Assembly: GCF_001050475.1 (NCBI RefSeq)
Contig: NZ_CP012034.1
Location: 1,674,001-1,738,000, forward strand
Length of the DNA: 64,000 nt
Origin: Companilactobacillus ginsenosidimutans
Lineage (GTDB): Bacteria > Bacillota > Bacilli > Lactobacillales > Lactobacillaceae
Direction of reading: 5' to 3'
In this document: positions 17,294 to 25,322 of the stretch, piece after piece
Position numbering within the stretch: the first letter of the stretch is position 1
How the letters are laid out: every line of letters begins with the position of its first letter
The notes under the pieces: model-generated
Database searches by the model: none
The model's input: only the letters and a program-made list of their open reading frames with translations
Told to the model about the DNA's origin: nothing
Position numbers and translations under genes: made by a program

Positions 17294-17401
17294 ATGATTA
17301 TTTTAAACTCATTACGTGCAGGTGTTTCAACTGGTATCCATACAGCCGCTAACGACGTTAACGCTGTTGGTCAATTGTTTGATAACGTCACACGTTTCTA
17401 A
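17294..17401 (+). CDS. 35-residue peptide of unknown function
   Basis: An ATG at 17294 follows AAGAAGGAGGAACAAATCAG, an excellent ribosome binding site, and a terminator follows the stop. The peptide starts MIILNSLRAGVSTGIHTAAN and ends FDNVTRF; it looks helical and amphipathic, with no signal peptide or double-Gly leader. It lies just before the tandem micro-peptide cluster on the same strand but is not a sequence paralogue of it. No family recognised. Confidence 0.65.
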   Translation: MIILNSLRAGVSTGIHTAANDVNAVGQLFDNVTRF

Positions 17402-17448
17402 TCGATTTTAGTAACCTTAATTAAGTATTTCATTTGTATACCTACCCC

Positions 17449-17478
17449 AGGTACGAGCTGGTCCTTATGGATCGGCTC
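17449..17478 (+). terminator. Terminator after the 35-residue peptide gene
   Basis: GAGCTGGTCC pairs with GGATCGGCTC over a TTAT loop (two G-U pairs), followed by a run of T. Confidence 0.85.
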
Positions 17479-17483
17479 TTTTT

Positions 17484-18119
17484 TTATTCTATTGTAAATT
17501 TACCGGAACTTTGTAGGACTGAGTAGTAAACATTATTTCCTATTTGGAGTAAATAATCTGTTCGTTTGAAATCGCGAGTATCCCAACGAATGCTGTAATT
17601 TATTGGAACTACGTTGATTATTTTCCAGGTTGTTCCTGCTGCTAGTGGAACCATATTATGATTTCTTCCACTTCCCCATATAAAGTTGTTGTAAGCTTCA
17701 CCTGAGCCATACTCGTCCATTTTTAAGACTGATGTGCCATCTGGATTGACGATGGTTATATCACTGTCTTTTACGAATCCGTTTGTCGAAACTCGATAAT
17801 ATTGGGCAAAATCTGATGAATTACTGCTATTTGAATTTTGGGTAAAAATTTTATCGGTATGCCAGGCTGTTTTTGGTGCCAAATGTAGAGATTCATATGG
17901 CTTACCGTTTGAGTCATAAATTGTTGTTAACTTATCTTTTGTATAGACTGTGCTGATTCCTGCATAATTTGGCACGGGAAGTTTCGAATCGTAAGGAACG
18001 ATTTCTGTATAATCTGGTGACATTTTATCATTTATTGTTGTTGTCTCTGCACTCACTGTGGATCCTCCGGCTGAAATCAAAGCTAGTGTAGCAATTAATG
18101 CTATCGTCAATTTTCTCAT
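17484..18119 (-). CDS. Secreted SLAP-like domain protein
   Basis: 211 residues with a signal peptide (MRKLTIALIATLALISAGGSTVSA, cut after about residue 24). The mature part has two segments of the kind seen in lactobacillus S-layer-associated domains: VYTKDKLTTIYDSNGKPY..FAQYYRVSTNGFVKDSDI and VPLAAGTTWKIINVV..TDYLLQIGNNVYYSV. Such domains bind wall polymers. Exported, no LPXTG. It is divergent from the micro-peptide cluster across 168 bases. Confidence 0.65.
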   Translation of the reverse strand: MRKLTIALIATLALISAGGSTVSAETTTINDKMSPDYTEIVPYDSKLPVPNYAGISTVYTKDKLTTIYDSNGKPYESLHLAPKTAWHTDKIFTQNSNSSNSSDFAQYYRVSTNGFVKDSDITIVNPDGTSVLKMDEYGSGEAYNNFIWGSGRNHNMVPLAAGTTWKIINVVPINYSIRWDTRDFKRTDYLLQIGNNVYYSVLQSSGKFTIE

Positions 18120-18287
18120 ATTGGTATTTCCTCCTATATATATATATATCCCAATTCGAGTATATCAAGGAACAATACTCCCGTCATAATTATTCACATC
18201 ATCTTCATAAATTGACTACACAATTTTAAGCTCCAATAAAGCTCCCGTTGCAATAATGTAAGACATAGAAAGGAGGTTGGTAATTAC

Positions 18288-18395
18288 ATGAACAACTTCT
18301 CAAACGATTTTCACAGAGCTTTAAACACAGCTGTTTCACACAATGGTAAAGCTGAACAAGCTATTGAACCATTGTTCCGAAACATTCAAAAGTAA
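18288..18395 (+). CDS. Micro-peptide family member 1 (divergent)
   Basis: 35 residues after AAAGGAGGTTGGTAATTAC. It begins MNNFSNDFHRALNTAVSHNG, sharing the MNNF-NDFH-ALN-AV skeleton with the four-to-five genes that follow, but its C-terminal half (KAEQAIEPLFRNIQK) differs. First gene of a tandem array on the plus strand. No signal peptide. Function unknown. Confidence 0.75.
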   Translation: MNNFSNDFHRALNTAVSHNGKAEQAIEPLFRNIQK

Positions 18396-18457
18396 CACCA
18401 AATTAAAACTTAAACTTATTAATAAAAACTATAAATAGAGAAAGAAGAATATCGATT

Positions 18458-18562
18458 ATGAAACAAAATTCAACTACAACTAATTCGAATGCAGAGTCAT
18501 CTAAATCATATACTTCTGCATCAATCGCACTAATTAAAGAATCAAAATTTTTAAAAAACTAA
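18458..18562 (+). CDS. 34-residue Ser/Thr-rich peptide in the micro-peptide cluster
   Basis: Starts MKQNSTTTNSNAESSKSYTS and ends IALIKESKFLKN, after GAAAGAAGAATATCGATT. It is not a paralogue of its neighbours but has the same size, spacing and strand, so it is probably part of the same transcript. Less certain than the others because it has no second copy. Confidence 0.5.
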   Translation: MKQNSTTTNSNAESSKSYTSASIALIKESKFLKN

Positions 18563-18589
18563 AAATAATATAAAAGAAGGATTTCAACT

Positions 18590-18697
18590 ATGAATAATTT
18601 CGCAAATGATTTTCACGATACTTTAAACCAAGCTATTAAGCCACAACCTAACGGTCATGCTCCTATCGACCAAAAACTTCAACGCCCATTACATTAA
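18590..18697 (+). CDS. Micro-peptide family member 2
   Basis: 35 residues, beginning MNNFANDFHDTLNQAIKPQP and continuing NGHAPIDQKLQRPLH. An AGAAGGATTTCAACT leader that recurs before the next three genes provides the ribosome binding site. Predicted N-terminal amphipathic helix and a Pro-rich, probably extended tail. Cytosolic unless exported by an unrecognised route. Confidence 0.82.
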   Translation: MNNFANDFHDTLNQAIKPQPNGHAPIDQKLQRPLH

Positions 18698-18755
18698 TTA
18701 GATATCGAGATATCTGAATCAAACAAAATAATAAATGAAAAGAAGGATTTTAATT

Positions 18756-18866
18756 ATGAATAACTTTCCAAACCAATTCCACGACGCTTTAAACCAAGCA
18801 GTTAAACCACAACCTAATGGTCACGCTCCTATCGATCAAAAGATTCAACCTTTCCACACAAAATAA
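18756..18866 (+). CDS. Micro-peptide family member 3
   Basis: 36 residues, beginning MNNFPNQFHDALNQAVKPQP and ending in IDQKIQPFHTK. It differs from member 2 mainly at conservative positions and in the last six residues. The leader AAAAGAAGGATTTTAATT matches those of the neighbours. Confidence 0.82.
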   Translation: MNNFPNQFHDALNQAVKPQPNGHAPIDQKIQPFHTK

Positions 18867-18908
18867 GCAATGCATCACAAAAAATAATAAAAAAGAAGGA
18901 TATTTACT

Positions 18909-19016
18909 ATGAACAATTTTGCAAATGATTTCCACGACACATTTAACCAGGCTGTTAAGCCACAGCCAAACGGCCAAGCTCCTTTGGACCAAAAACTTAT
19001 TCACCCGGGTAAATAG
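18909..19016 (+). CDS. Micro-peptide family member 4
   Basis: 35 residues, beginning MNNFANDFHDTFNQAVKPQP, then NGQAPLDQKLIHPGK. The His of the NGHAP block is Gln here. Codon choice differs from the sister genes at many third positions while residues stay the same, which argues that the peptide is under selection. Confidence 0.82.
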   Translation: MNNFANDFHDTFNQAVKPQPNGQAPLDQKLIHPGK

Positions 19017-19062
19017 TACTAACGATAAATTAAATAAACTAACGAAAAGAAGGATTTTACTT

Positions 19063-19170
19063 ATGAATAACTTTGCTAATGATTTTCACGATACTCTAAA
19101 CCAAGCTGTTAGACCTCAACCTAACGGTCACGCTCCTTTGGATCAAAAGTGGGTTCACCCAGGTAAATAA
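19063..19170 (+). CDS. Micro-peptide family member 5
   Basis: 35 residues, beginning MNNFANDFHDTLNQAVRPQP, then NGHAPLDQKWVHPGK. Last gene of the array; a terminator follows ten bases after the stop. Shares the C-terminal HPGK with member 4. Confidence 0.82.
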   Translation: MNNFANDFHDTLNQAVRPQPNGHAPLDQKWVHPGK

Positions 19171-19179
19171 TAGAGACAT

Positions 19180-19207
19180 GGCTCAGCCGAGAGGCTGAGT
19201 TTTTTTG
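19180..19207 (+). terminator. Terminator of the micro-peptide array
   Basis: GCTCAGCC pairs with GGCTGAGT over a short GAGA loop, followed by TTTTTTT. Confidence 0.92.
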
Positions 19208-19260
19208 TGATTGTATGTGTCTAGTTTCGAAAGTACAATGATGTTCAGGTGGATAAAGTA

Positions 19261-19491
19261 ATGGCTAGTATAAAAGTTCAGGTTTCTAGCAATGAAAAAG
19301 AATGGCTGGAGTATATGGCAAAACTTTATAACATATCTTTATCAGATTTAGTTCTTAAATATTCGTTTGATCAATTAGAAGATGCTTATGATTTGCACGT
19401 GGGGAAAATCTCACATAAGAAGTATCTCGAAGATGATATGCAAACAGTCAGCATGAGCGAAGTTAAAAATGAATTTGTCAAAAAAGCATAA
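19261..19491 (+). CDS. RelB/DUF6290-type ribbon-helix-helix protein, orphan
   Basis: 76 residues from the ATG at 19261, preceded by AGGTGG at good spacing; a GTG four codons upstream is less likely. MASIKVQVSSNEKEWLEYMAKLYNISLSDLVLKYSFDQLED is a ribbon-helix-helix antitoxin pattern. No toxin gene is adjacent. Its 3' end forms part of a bidirectional terminator shared with the convergent operon. Confidence 0.65.
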   Translation: MASIKVQVSSNEKEWLEYMAKLYNISLSDLVLKYSFDQLEDAYDLHVGKISHKKYLEDDMQTVSMSEVKNEFVKKA

Positions 19492-19528
19492 AGTGCGAGA
19501 ATTAAACATCTCACACTTTATGTTTTTT
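19479..19528. terminator. Bidirectional terminator overlapping two convergent gene ends
   Basis: An A6 tract, the stem CATAAAGTG../CACTTTATG and a T6 tract lie symmetrically. The hairpin covers the last codons of both the DUF6290-like gene and the sce7725-like gene. Confidence 0.8.
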
Positions 19529-20437
19529 AAGTTCAAACAATCGATGCATCAACTGAAAGTGATGACGCATGGATAATTTTTTAACTATTCCTAGTCCGGG
19601 AAACTTGTCTTGCTTGGCGTATCCGACTAGTTCCCTCAGTGCTGGTGTATCGTTCAGTCCTCGAATATTTTCTGGTGCCCAAACTGCTAGTTTATTTATT
19701 GCTTCAAAAAATTTATCCTTCTGTCCGCTCATTCTTTCGTTGCTATCTGAAACGAAGTGGTGAATTCTTAGAGTGCCATTTTCTGCAGCGTATATTATGT
19801 GCAGGGCTATCGCTCTTGATGGCATACCCTTATCAAAATAGTAGCTGCCGACCATTGAATAGTCGCCAAATCCTTGGTAATTGTCATTTTGTTGATACCA
19901 ATTGGCACTTTCGAAGAATTCATCTTCAATGTCGGCGTAATCTTCTACATGAGGAACAAATGTCAGTGGGTCGGTCAATGAGATTGACTTATCACCGACT
20001 ATCTGGTGAATTCTGGCTTCCTCAGGAATTAAGATGCCACTGACCTTTTTCAGAATTCTAGTTTTCTCATATGCTTTTAGAATCTGGTAATTTTTAGCCA
20101 CCAACAAAGCAGTCTGATCCGACGATGTTTGTAAGAAATCACTACTGAAGTCCGGCGCCAATATAGCTGCTGGATGGAAAAATGGAACTTCTGTCAAATC
20201 AGGTAATGGATATAGCTTCGTGTCATTCAGACCATACACACTGACCTGTGGGTTGGCGATTACACTGAATGGTTGTTTGTGTTCAATCAGAACATCAACC
20301 GTCTGTTGCAACTCTTTTGAATCACGGACTGGCTCAATTATTGGAACAATATCTGGCCCTAAGTCACCGAATTCGACTGATTCTTTTAGTGCCAATAAGT
20401 CATACATCCGGCCACGCAAATAAGGATAGTAGGTCAT
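19511..20437 (-). CDS. sce7725 family protein
   Basis: 308 residues. The start (MTYYPYLRGRMYDLLALKES) and the PDIVPIIEPVRDS segment are characteristic of the sce7725 family, which is usually found beside PD-(D/E)XK-type partner genes in putative defence or mobile loci. The fold is probably a TIM-barrel-like domain resembling beta-family phage proteins. The start overlaps the upstream gene's stop by four bases, so it is the last gene of a three-gene operon. Function not established. Confidence 0.75.
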   Translation of the reverse strand: MTYYPYLRGRMYDLLALKESVEFGDLGPDIVPIIEPVRDSKELQQTVDVLIEHKQPFSVIANPQVSVYGLNDTKLYPLPDLTEVPFFHPAAILAPDFSSDFLQTSSDQTALLVAKNYQILKAYEKTRILKKVSGILIPEEARIHQIVGDKSISLTDPLTFVPHVEDYADIEDEFFESANWYQQNDNYQGFGDYSMVGSYYFDKGMPSRAIALHIIYAAENGTLRIHHFVSDSNERMSGQKDKFFEAINKLAVWAPENIRGLNDTPALRELVGYAKQDKFPGLGIVKKLSMRHHFQLMHRLFELKKHKV

Positions 20438-21150
20438 ACTTTACCCTCCAAATTTGGCTGGTTCAGCGCATCATATTTCAGCTTCAACTCCTGATATTCC
20501 GCGTTTCTAGCATCCAATTCTTCCTGCAACGCATCAACAGCATCACTTTGAGTATCATCAAGAAATTGATCATATAAATTGTGGTCCGGCTTGTAGACAT
20601 CGTAACCTTTCTTGGCACGTTTCTTTAGTTCCTTGAACAACTTGTCGTCAGAATAAAGTTGCAGGCCTTTCTCAACCCGCTTAGCCTTGTCGACCTCACG
20701 GAATAATGACGCCACAAAATGACCAGTTAGCTGTTCCTCATCCACTTGCAAATCCTGGTACTGGACCTTTTTAGCCACCGTCAAAAATCCCGGCGCACGC
20801 AAAGTTTGAGGAGCTAGGTCCATAGCCTTCTTATCGAATTCGCGATAAATCAGGACTCCAATATGCGACGGGATTTCTGCCTCCACCTCAACGAATAATT
20901 TTTGCGGAAGCACGAAGTAGTTGTAATTCCCAATGAACGACAGCTTCGCCTTCGAATGAAAGTCGGACTTGGTCACCTTCAGCTCATAACAACGCCACTC
21001 CACCGAACCGCTCGGCAGCATCTGGTAGCTCAGCGTGTCGACAATCCCCTTCTTGTCAGGCATCGAGACCTCTTCAACCACATAAGCGCCCTGCTCGTAG
21101 CAATATTGATAGAGCGTACTTTCTAGATTTTTCGTCAGTTTAGTTTTCAT
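20434..21150 (-). CDS. PD-(D/E)XK nuclease-like protein (MmcB/sce7726 type)
   Basis: 238 residues from the ATG at 21150, chosen because AAAGG precedes it and the earlier in-frame ATG lies inside the helicase gene. VDTLSYQML..VEWRCYELKVTKSDFHSKAK gives the Asp and the E-x-K of a PD-(D/E)XK active site, as in MmcB-like DNA repair proteins and sce7726 partners. A C-terminal coiled coil (ALQEELDARNAEYQELKLKYDAL) may mediate binding to a partner. Middle gene of the operon. Confidence 0.65.
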   Translation of the reverse strand: MKTKLTKNLESTLYQYCYEQGAYVVEEVSMPDKKGIVDTLSYQMLPSGSVEWRCYELKVTKSDFHSKAKLSFIGNYNYFVLPQKLFVEVEAEIPSHIGVLIYREFDKKAMDLAPQTLRAPGFLTVAKKVQYQDLQVDEEQLTGHFVASLFREVDKAKRVEKGLQLYSDDKLFKELKKRAKKGYDVYKPDHNLYDQFLDDTQSDAVDALQEELDARNAEYQELKLKYDALNQPNLEGKV

Positions 21151-21157
21151 CAGCCGA

Positions 21158-23515
21158 CTACCTTTGTCCTTTCCAAAAATTGTCGATCTCATTTGATAAA
21201 TTTTGTACAGTGCTAACTCGTTTGTATCCGTTCCAGTGTGGCGGGAATAAGTTGACGTAGCGCTGACTGGCGAATCTTTGATCGAGTAGTAAAATCACAC
21301 CAACATCGGTGCTACTGCGAATTAGTCGTCCGGCAGCTTGCAAGACATTGTTCATCCCTGGCAACTGGTAAGCATAGGCGAAACCTTGGCCATTCTCGCC
21401 ATCGTAATAGTCACGAATGAGGTTGTTTTCTGGACTCAATCCCGGCAACCCAACGCTGACAATTGCAACACCAATCAATCGGTCACCTCTGAGATCAATG
21501 CCTTCAGAGAAAATACCACCCAATACACAAAATCCGACTAGTGTCTCATCTGGATCTTCGATAAATTGGTCGAGAAACTCTGTTCGTGCCTTAGCATCCA
21601 TCGCACTGGACTGTTCAACCGTCTTAACATCAGGATGATTCTGTTCGAAGGCATCCTTTATTTGTCGTAAGTAGCCATATGATGGAAAGAAAAACAGATA
21701 ATTACCCTTCTTTTTTGAAGCCATCGTATACAAACTATCGACAATTTTAGGTTGGTTGGCAGCTCGCTGATAATATGTCGTTGAAATATATTGCGTTACT
21801 AAAATGTCTTGGTTTTGGGCTGGAAATGGTGAGGGCAATTGATAGGGCAAACTATTCTCAACTCCGCCCAAAACATTTTGATAGTAATCCATCGGCGACA
21901 ATGTTGCGGAAAACAAAATCGCACCCGATCCCAGCTTCATCGATTGGTCCAAGAAATAGCTCGTGTCCAAACAAATTTGCTTAACTGACACCTTATCCCC
22001 ATCAATCACAATTCTCGTTTTATACGTATCATCGTAAAACCCAAAAATCTTCACGAAAGTAAAACAGTCGAAGAAGAAGTCCCGCATGTGGTCGAGAAAG
22101 TCGGACGGCTCCTTTTCCTTCATCCAATCGGTCATGAACTCGGCGAATTTGTTCATAGTTTTCATCAAATTAACCGGTACATCTGCAGTCACCAAGTCGT
22201 CCTTTTTCAAAATTTCGACTGTCGCCCGGATATCATCGAAGGTCTTCTGAACTTTTTCCAGCTGATTTTGAAGTTTTTTAGTACCCTTCTTCTGGGCAGC
22301 TGCTTCTTTAAGTAAACTGGGAATCCGTTCGTTCGAGACTTCAACGGAATACATATCACGCGAACGACTGACTAGGTTGTGAACTTCATCGATTAAGAAG
22401 AAGTTATCGGGATCCTTTTCGGTGAAGAATCGTTGCAAAAAGACTAGTGGATCAAATAAATAATTGTAGTCACAAATGATGACATCACAAAAAAGCGAAG
22501 TATCCAGTGAAAATTCAAATGGATCAATCGTATGTTTGCGTGCATAATATTCGATTACACTGCGGGTAATACTAGTTTCATGTTGCAAAATATCCTTCAA
22601 AGCCGGCTTCAATCGGTCATAGTAGCCAATCATAAAGGGATTCTTATCCGGTAGAACATCTTTCTCTTCGGGAAATCTAATCTGCTCTTTGGCGGTCAAC
22701 GTAATGCTCTTTAATTTCAAACCATCATTACTCATCAAATCGATAGCTTCTTCAGCGACATGGCGAGTACTCTGCTTGGCCGTCAAATAAAACAGCCGCT
22801 GAATTTTATCCTCACCCATTGCCTTAATAGCAGGAAACAGTGTTGAAATAGTCTTTCCAGTCCCAGTGGGTGCCTCGACAAATAGACGTGTCTTCAAGCA
22901 AATAGTTTTATAAACAGCTGCTGCCATCTCATGTTGACCAGTTCTAAATTCAGGAAACGGAAATGGCAAATCTGTTATTGATTCATTTCGAGTTTTCCTC
23001 ATGTCGGAGCGTAACTTGAGCCAATATTCATACTCGTCGATTAATTTCTGAAAAAACTCATTTAAGTCTTCACGTTTAAATACTTCTTGATCGGTTGTTG
23101 TCTTGTTTTCGTTGACTTGAAAGTATGTCAGTTGAAGTGTCACTTCATCAAGTTCCGGATGCTCATCCAGCAACAAATATCCATAGACCTGAACTTGACC
23201 CCAATAAAGCTCCAGGGTGTTGTCAGACAAGTCTTCATATTTCTGATCAGACGTTTTGATTTCTTCAATCAACGCTGAATCGTCAGTCATTTCAATTCCA
23301 TCGGCACGTCCAGAAATGACGTAATCCTCGTCATTCATCGGCACAACTTTTTTCAAGTAAACTTCACTTTCGTAATCAGCAGAACGCTCCTTTTGAAGTC
23401 TACGGTGAATCTGAGCGCCCATCAAAGCAGTGTTTTGGCTATCCTTGGACTCGTCCAAATTACCAGAACGCAGGACAAATTCAACTAACTGACGAATCCC
23501 AATTCTCGTAGCCAT
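21158..23515 (-). CDS. PD-(D/E)XK nuclease - DinG/XPD-type helicase fusion
   Basis: 785 residues. The N-terminal nuclease domain has GRADG (69-73), an E-x-K at Glu85/Lys87 and a Q-x3-Y at 107-111. The superfamily 2 helicase follows with Walker A APTGTGKT (215-222), DEVH (376-379), and late motifs AGRLIRSSTD and LLLDQRF. Such proteins unwind and trim DNA in repair or defence. The four cysteines that hold the iron-sulphur cluster in XPD/DinG proteins are not present between Walker A and DEVH; the region reads KEQIRFPEEKDVLPDKNPFM. First gene of the operon, with a LexA-like box upstream. Confidence 0.85.
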   Translation of the reverse strand: MATRIGIRQLVEFVLRSGNLDESKDSQNTALMGAQIHRRLQKERSADYESEVYLKKVVPMNDEDYVISGRADGIEMTDDSALIEEIKTSDQKYEDLSDNTLELYWGQVQVYGYLLLDEHPELDEVTLQLTYFQVNENKTTTDQEVFKREDLNEFFQKLIDEYEYWLKLRSDMRKTRNESITDLPFPFPEFRTGQHEMAAAVYKTICLKTRLFVEAPTGTGKTISTLFPAIKAMGEDKIQRLFYLTAKQSTRHVAEEAIDLMSNDGLKLKSITLTAKEQIRFPEEKDVLPDKNPFMIGYYDRLKPALKDILQHETSITRSVIEYYARKHTIDPFEFSLDTSLFCDVIICDYNYLFDPLVFLQRFFTEKDPDNFFLIDEVHNLVSRSRDMYSVEVSNERIPSLLKEAAAQKKGTKKLQNQLEKVQKTFDDIRATVEILKKDDLVTADVPVNLMKTMNKFAEFMTDWMKEKEPSDFLDHMRDFFFDCFTFVKIFGFYDDTYKTRIVIDGDKVSVKQICLDTSYFLDQSMKLGSGAILFSATLSPMDYYQNVLGGVENSLPYQLPSPFPAQNQDILVTQYISTTYYQRAANQPKIVDSLYTMASKKKGNYLFFFPSYGYLRQIKDAFEQNHPDVKTVEQSSAMDAKARTEFLDQFIEDPDETLVGFCVLGGIFSEGIDLRGDRLIGVAIVSVGLPGLSPENNLIRDYYDGENGQGFAYAYQLPGMNNVLQAAGRLIRSSTDVGVILLLDQRFASQRYVNLFPPHWNGYKRVSTVQNLSNEIDNFWKGQR

Positions 23516-23554
23516 CTAAACACCCCTTTTCCGATTAATCACTCTAAACATTGT

Positions 23555-23568
23555 AAAACATGTGTTCG
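23555..23568. promoter_or_regulatory. LexA (SOS) box-like operator
   Basis: The minus strand reads CGAACACATGTTTT, matching the Gram-positive LexA consensus CGAACRNRYGTTYC at 13 of 14 positions. It lies about 40 bases upstream of the helicase start. Damage induction is inferred. Confidence 0.55.
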
Positions 23569-23640
23569 TTTTTGTCTGCTTATGAATGTTATTTAGAATA
23601 ATAAGTTTAATTGTGTTCGTCTTTTGTGAGGATTTTTAAA

Positions 23641-23690
23641 ATAAAAAATCCAGGTAATCAATTTTGACACCGATCACCTGGATTATTTGA
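23641..23690 (-). terminator. Terminator after the acyltransferase gene
   Basis: AATCCAGGT pairs with ACCTGGATT; A-rich plus-strand sequence at 23638-23648 supplies the U-tract for the minus transcript. Confidence 0.8.
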
Positions 23691-23730
23691 ATGTAACACC
23701 ACCATGAATTCACAGCTTCTATATGTGACT

Positions 23731-24858
23731 CTAAACTTTTTTGTTGTTACTCATCACATATGCTTTAAACAAAATAATACCTTGTTTTGTTACAGTTACT
23801 AAACTGCTAAGCATCCTAAATATTTGGCTTCTAATTATATCAATACAACAAGCACATAGCATTATAGCTAAAACGGCAATTAATCCGAAAACATTTACTT
23901 TAATCAAATCAGTAATGTTATTAAAAGAAAACATTTTCCACAGCGGTTTGATTACAAAAATATTCTCAGTGATTAAGTAAACTGCGAATATATGCTTTGC
24001 TAGCTTATTAAGAATAAAGTTAAATCTCGGTTTCAAGCTTACAAATATTAGGAAGATCCCTACCGCGGACATAAGTGCAAAGAAACCTGTATATATTCTT
24101 ATATATCTATACTTGAGTATCGTAATATCATAGTAAGTTATCACATAAATTAGGATAATATTTATTATTGCGAATAGCATGCCGATACCGAAACTACTTT
24201 TTCCCAGTGAACAAAACTTTTTGATATACATTCCAATGATATACGCAGTCACAACGACACCTAAACCGACAGACTCGGATGCAACGTTATTATTTAAAAG
24301 CGGAAAGATACTTGTACTTACAATTGAAATGAACAATAAAATTTGAATTTGTCTCTTATCAATTCTGTTTAACACTATATTTAAATACGGAACGATCAAC
24401 ATTAATAATACAAACGCTGTTACAAACCAATAATGATTAAACACAATTGGGAATACTGACATCAATATATTAGGGACGTGGTTAAATGGCATAAGTGGAT
24501 CCCTCAGATTTGGAAAATTATCTAGTGGAAGATGATAACTCAGTCCAATAAATAAGAATATCACACTATAGAAATATAGCTGACCATATATATTCACAGA
24601 TTTCCGTAAAGACTGACCATTAGTAACTATCTTGTTTCCAAGATAAAATCCCGTAATCATTACAAATATATATACACCAATATCTCCCAATGGTAAATAG
24701 ATCAGTGATTTAAAGGCGTCAATTAAATGACCATTCGTAATTAATTTATCTGCTCTATCACCTTGTCCCCACAAACTGAAATGATGCAATGTTATCAATA
24801 ACATACTAAACATTCTCAAAAATTCAATATTAGAATTTCTGATTGCTTTCTTTTTCAT
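23731..24858 (-). CDS. Acyltransferase family 3 membrane protein
   Basis: 375 residues with about ten membrane segments. NIEFLRMFSMLLITLHHFSLWG near the N-terminus carries the His expected in acyltransferase-3 proteins (OafA/WecH type), which move acyl groups across the membrane to O-modify polysaccharide or peptidoglycan. The short Lys-rich C-terminus is cytosolic. It probably modifies surface polymers and neighbours other envelope genes. Confidence 0.85.
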   Translation of the reverse strand: MKKKAIRNSNIEFLRMFSMLLITLHHFSLWGQGDRADKLITNGHLIDAFKSLIYLPLGDIGVYIFVMITGFYLGNKIVTNGQSLRKSVNIYGQLYFYSVIFLFIGLSYHLPLDNFPNLRDPLMPFNHVPNILMSVFPIVFNHYWFVTAFVLLMLIVPYLNIVLNRIDKRQIQILLFISIVSTSIFPLLNNNVASESVGLGVVVTAYIIGMYIKKFCSLGKSSFGIGMLFAIINIILIYVITYYDITILKYRYIRIYTGFFALMSAVGIFLIFVSLKPRFNFILNKLAKHIFAVYLITENIFVIKPLWKMFSFNNITDLIKVNVFGLIAVLAIMLCACCIDIIRSQIFRMLSSLVTVTKQGIILFKAYVMSNNKKV

Positions 24859-24899
24859 AAGCCCTCATCTCATAATCTTCGAAATTAATTTGGATTAAT

Positions 24900-24940
24900 A
24901 AAGCCTCATAACCAATATAAATAGGTTATGAGGCTAATTT
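24900..24940 (-). terminator. Terminator after the 119-residue secreted protein gene
   Basis: AGCCTCATAACC pairs with GGTTATGAGGCT over an AATATAAATA loop. The U-tract on the minus strand is short (TTTATT). Confidence 0.65.
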
Positions 24941-24962
24941 AGTATCAATTTGAATAATTATC

Positions 24963-25322
24963 TTAAACTGATGGTGTGAACTGGACATCATCATCTTTTA
25001 GATAAGCATCTGTACTTACTCTAAAAAATAGATGACCTTGTGCAAACACTGCAAAGTCAGTCTTGTAGCTACCTTGGTACCATGGACCATCTGCTAGAAC
25101 ATTTCCATTCTTATCGTAGCCTTTAGTAAGAGAACCACTCCAGACTTTAACAACACCTGGCATGTTGACTCTTCTTTGTAAACCATTTCTATTTACAGTC
25201 GTTGTTTCTACTGTATCTGCTTGTGCAACTGTAGTAGCTGCACTTGCAATTGAACCAATAGCTGGAGCAAATCCTAATCCTAATAGTGCAACACTGGAAA
25301 CAATCACATTCTTAATTGACAT
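24963..25322 (-). CDS. Small secreted SLAP-like protein
   Basis: 119 residues. The signal peptide ends near residue 29-35 (GSIASAATTVAQA). The mature part VVKVWSGSLTKGYDKNGNVLADGPWY..HLFFRVSTDAYLKDDDVQF resembles one SLAP wall-binding unit, similar to that in the 17484-18119 protein. It has nothing else, so it may act as a wall coat protein or be a remnant of a larger one. Confidence 0.65.
   Translation of the reverse strand: MSIKNVIVSSVALLGLGFAPAIGSIASAATTVAQADTVETTTVNRNGLQRRVNMPGVVKVWSGSLTKGYDKNGNVLADGPWYQGSYKTDFAVFAQGHLFFRVSTDAYLKDDDVQFTPSV

Noticed and set aside
18590..19170. CRISPR array
   Set aside because: The repeating units are about 155 bases and are whole coding genes with their leaders, not short repeats with unique spacers.
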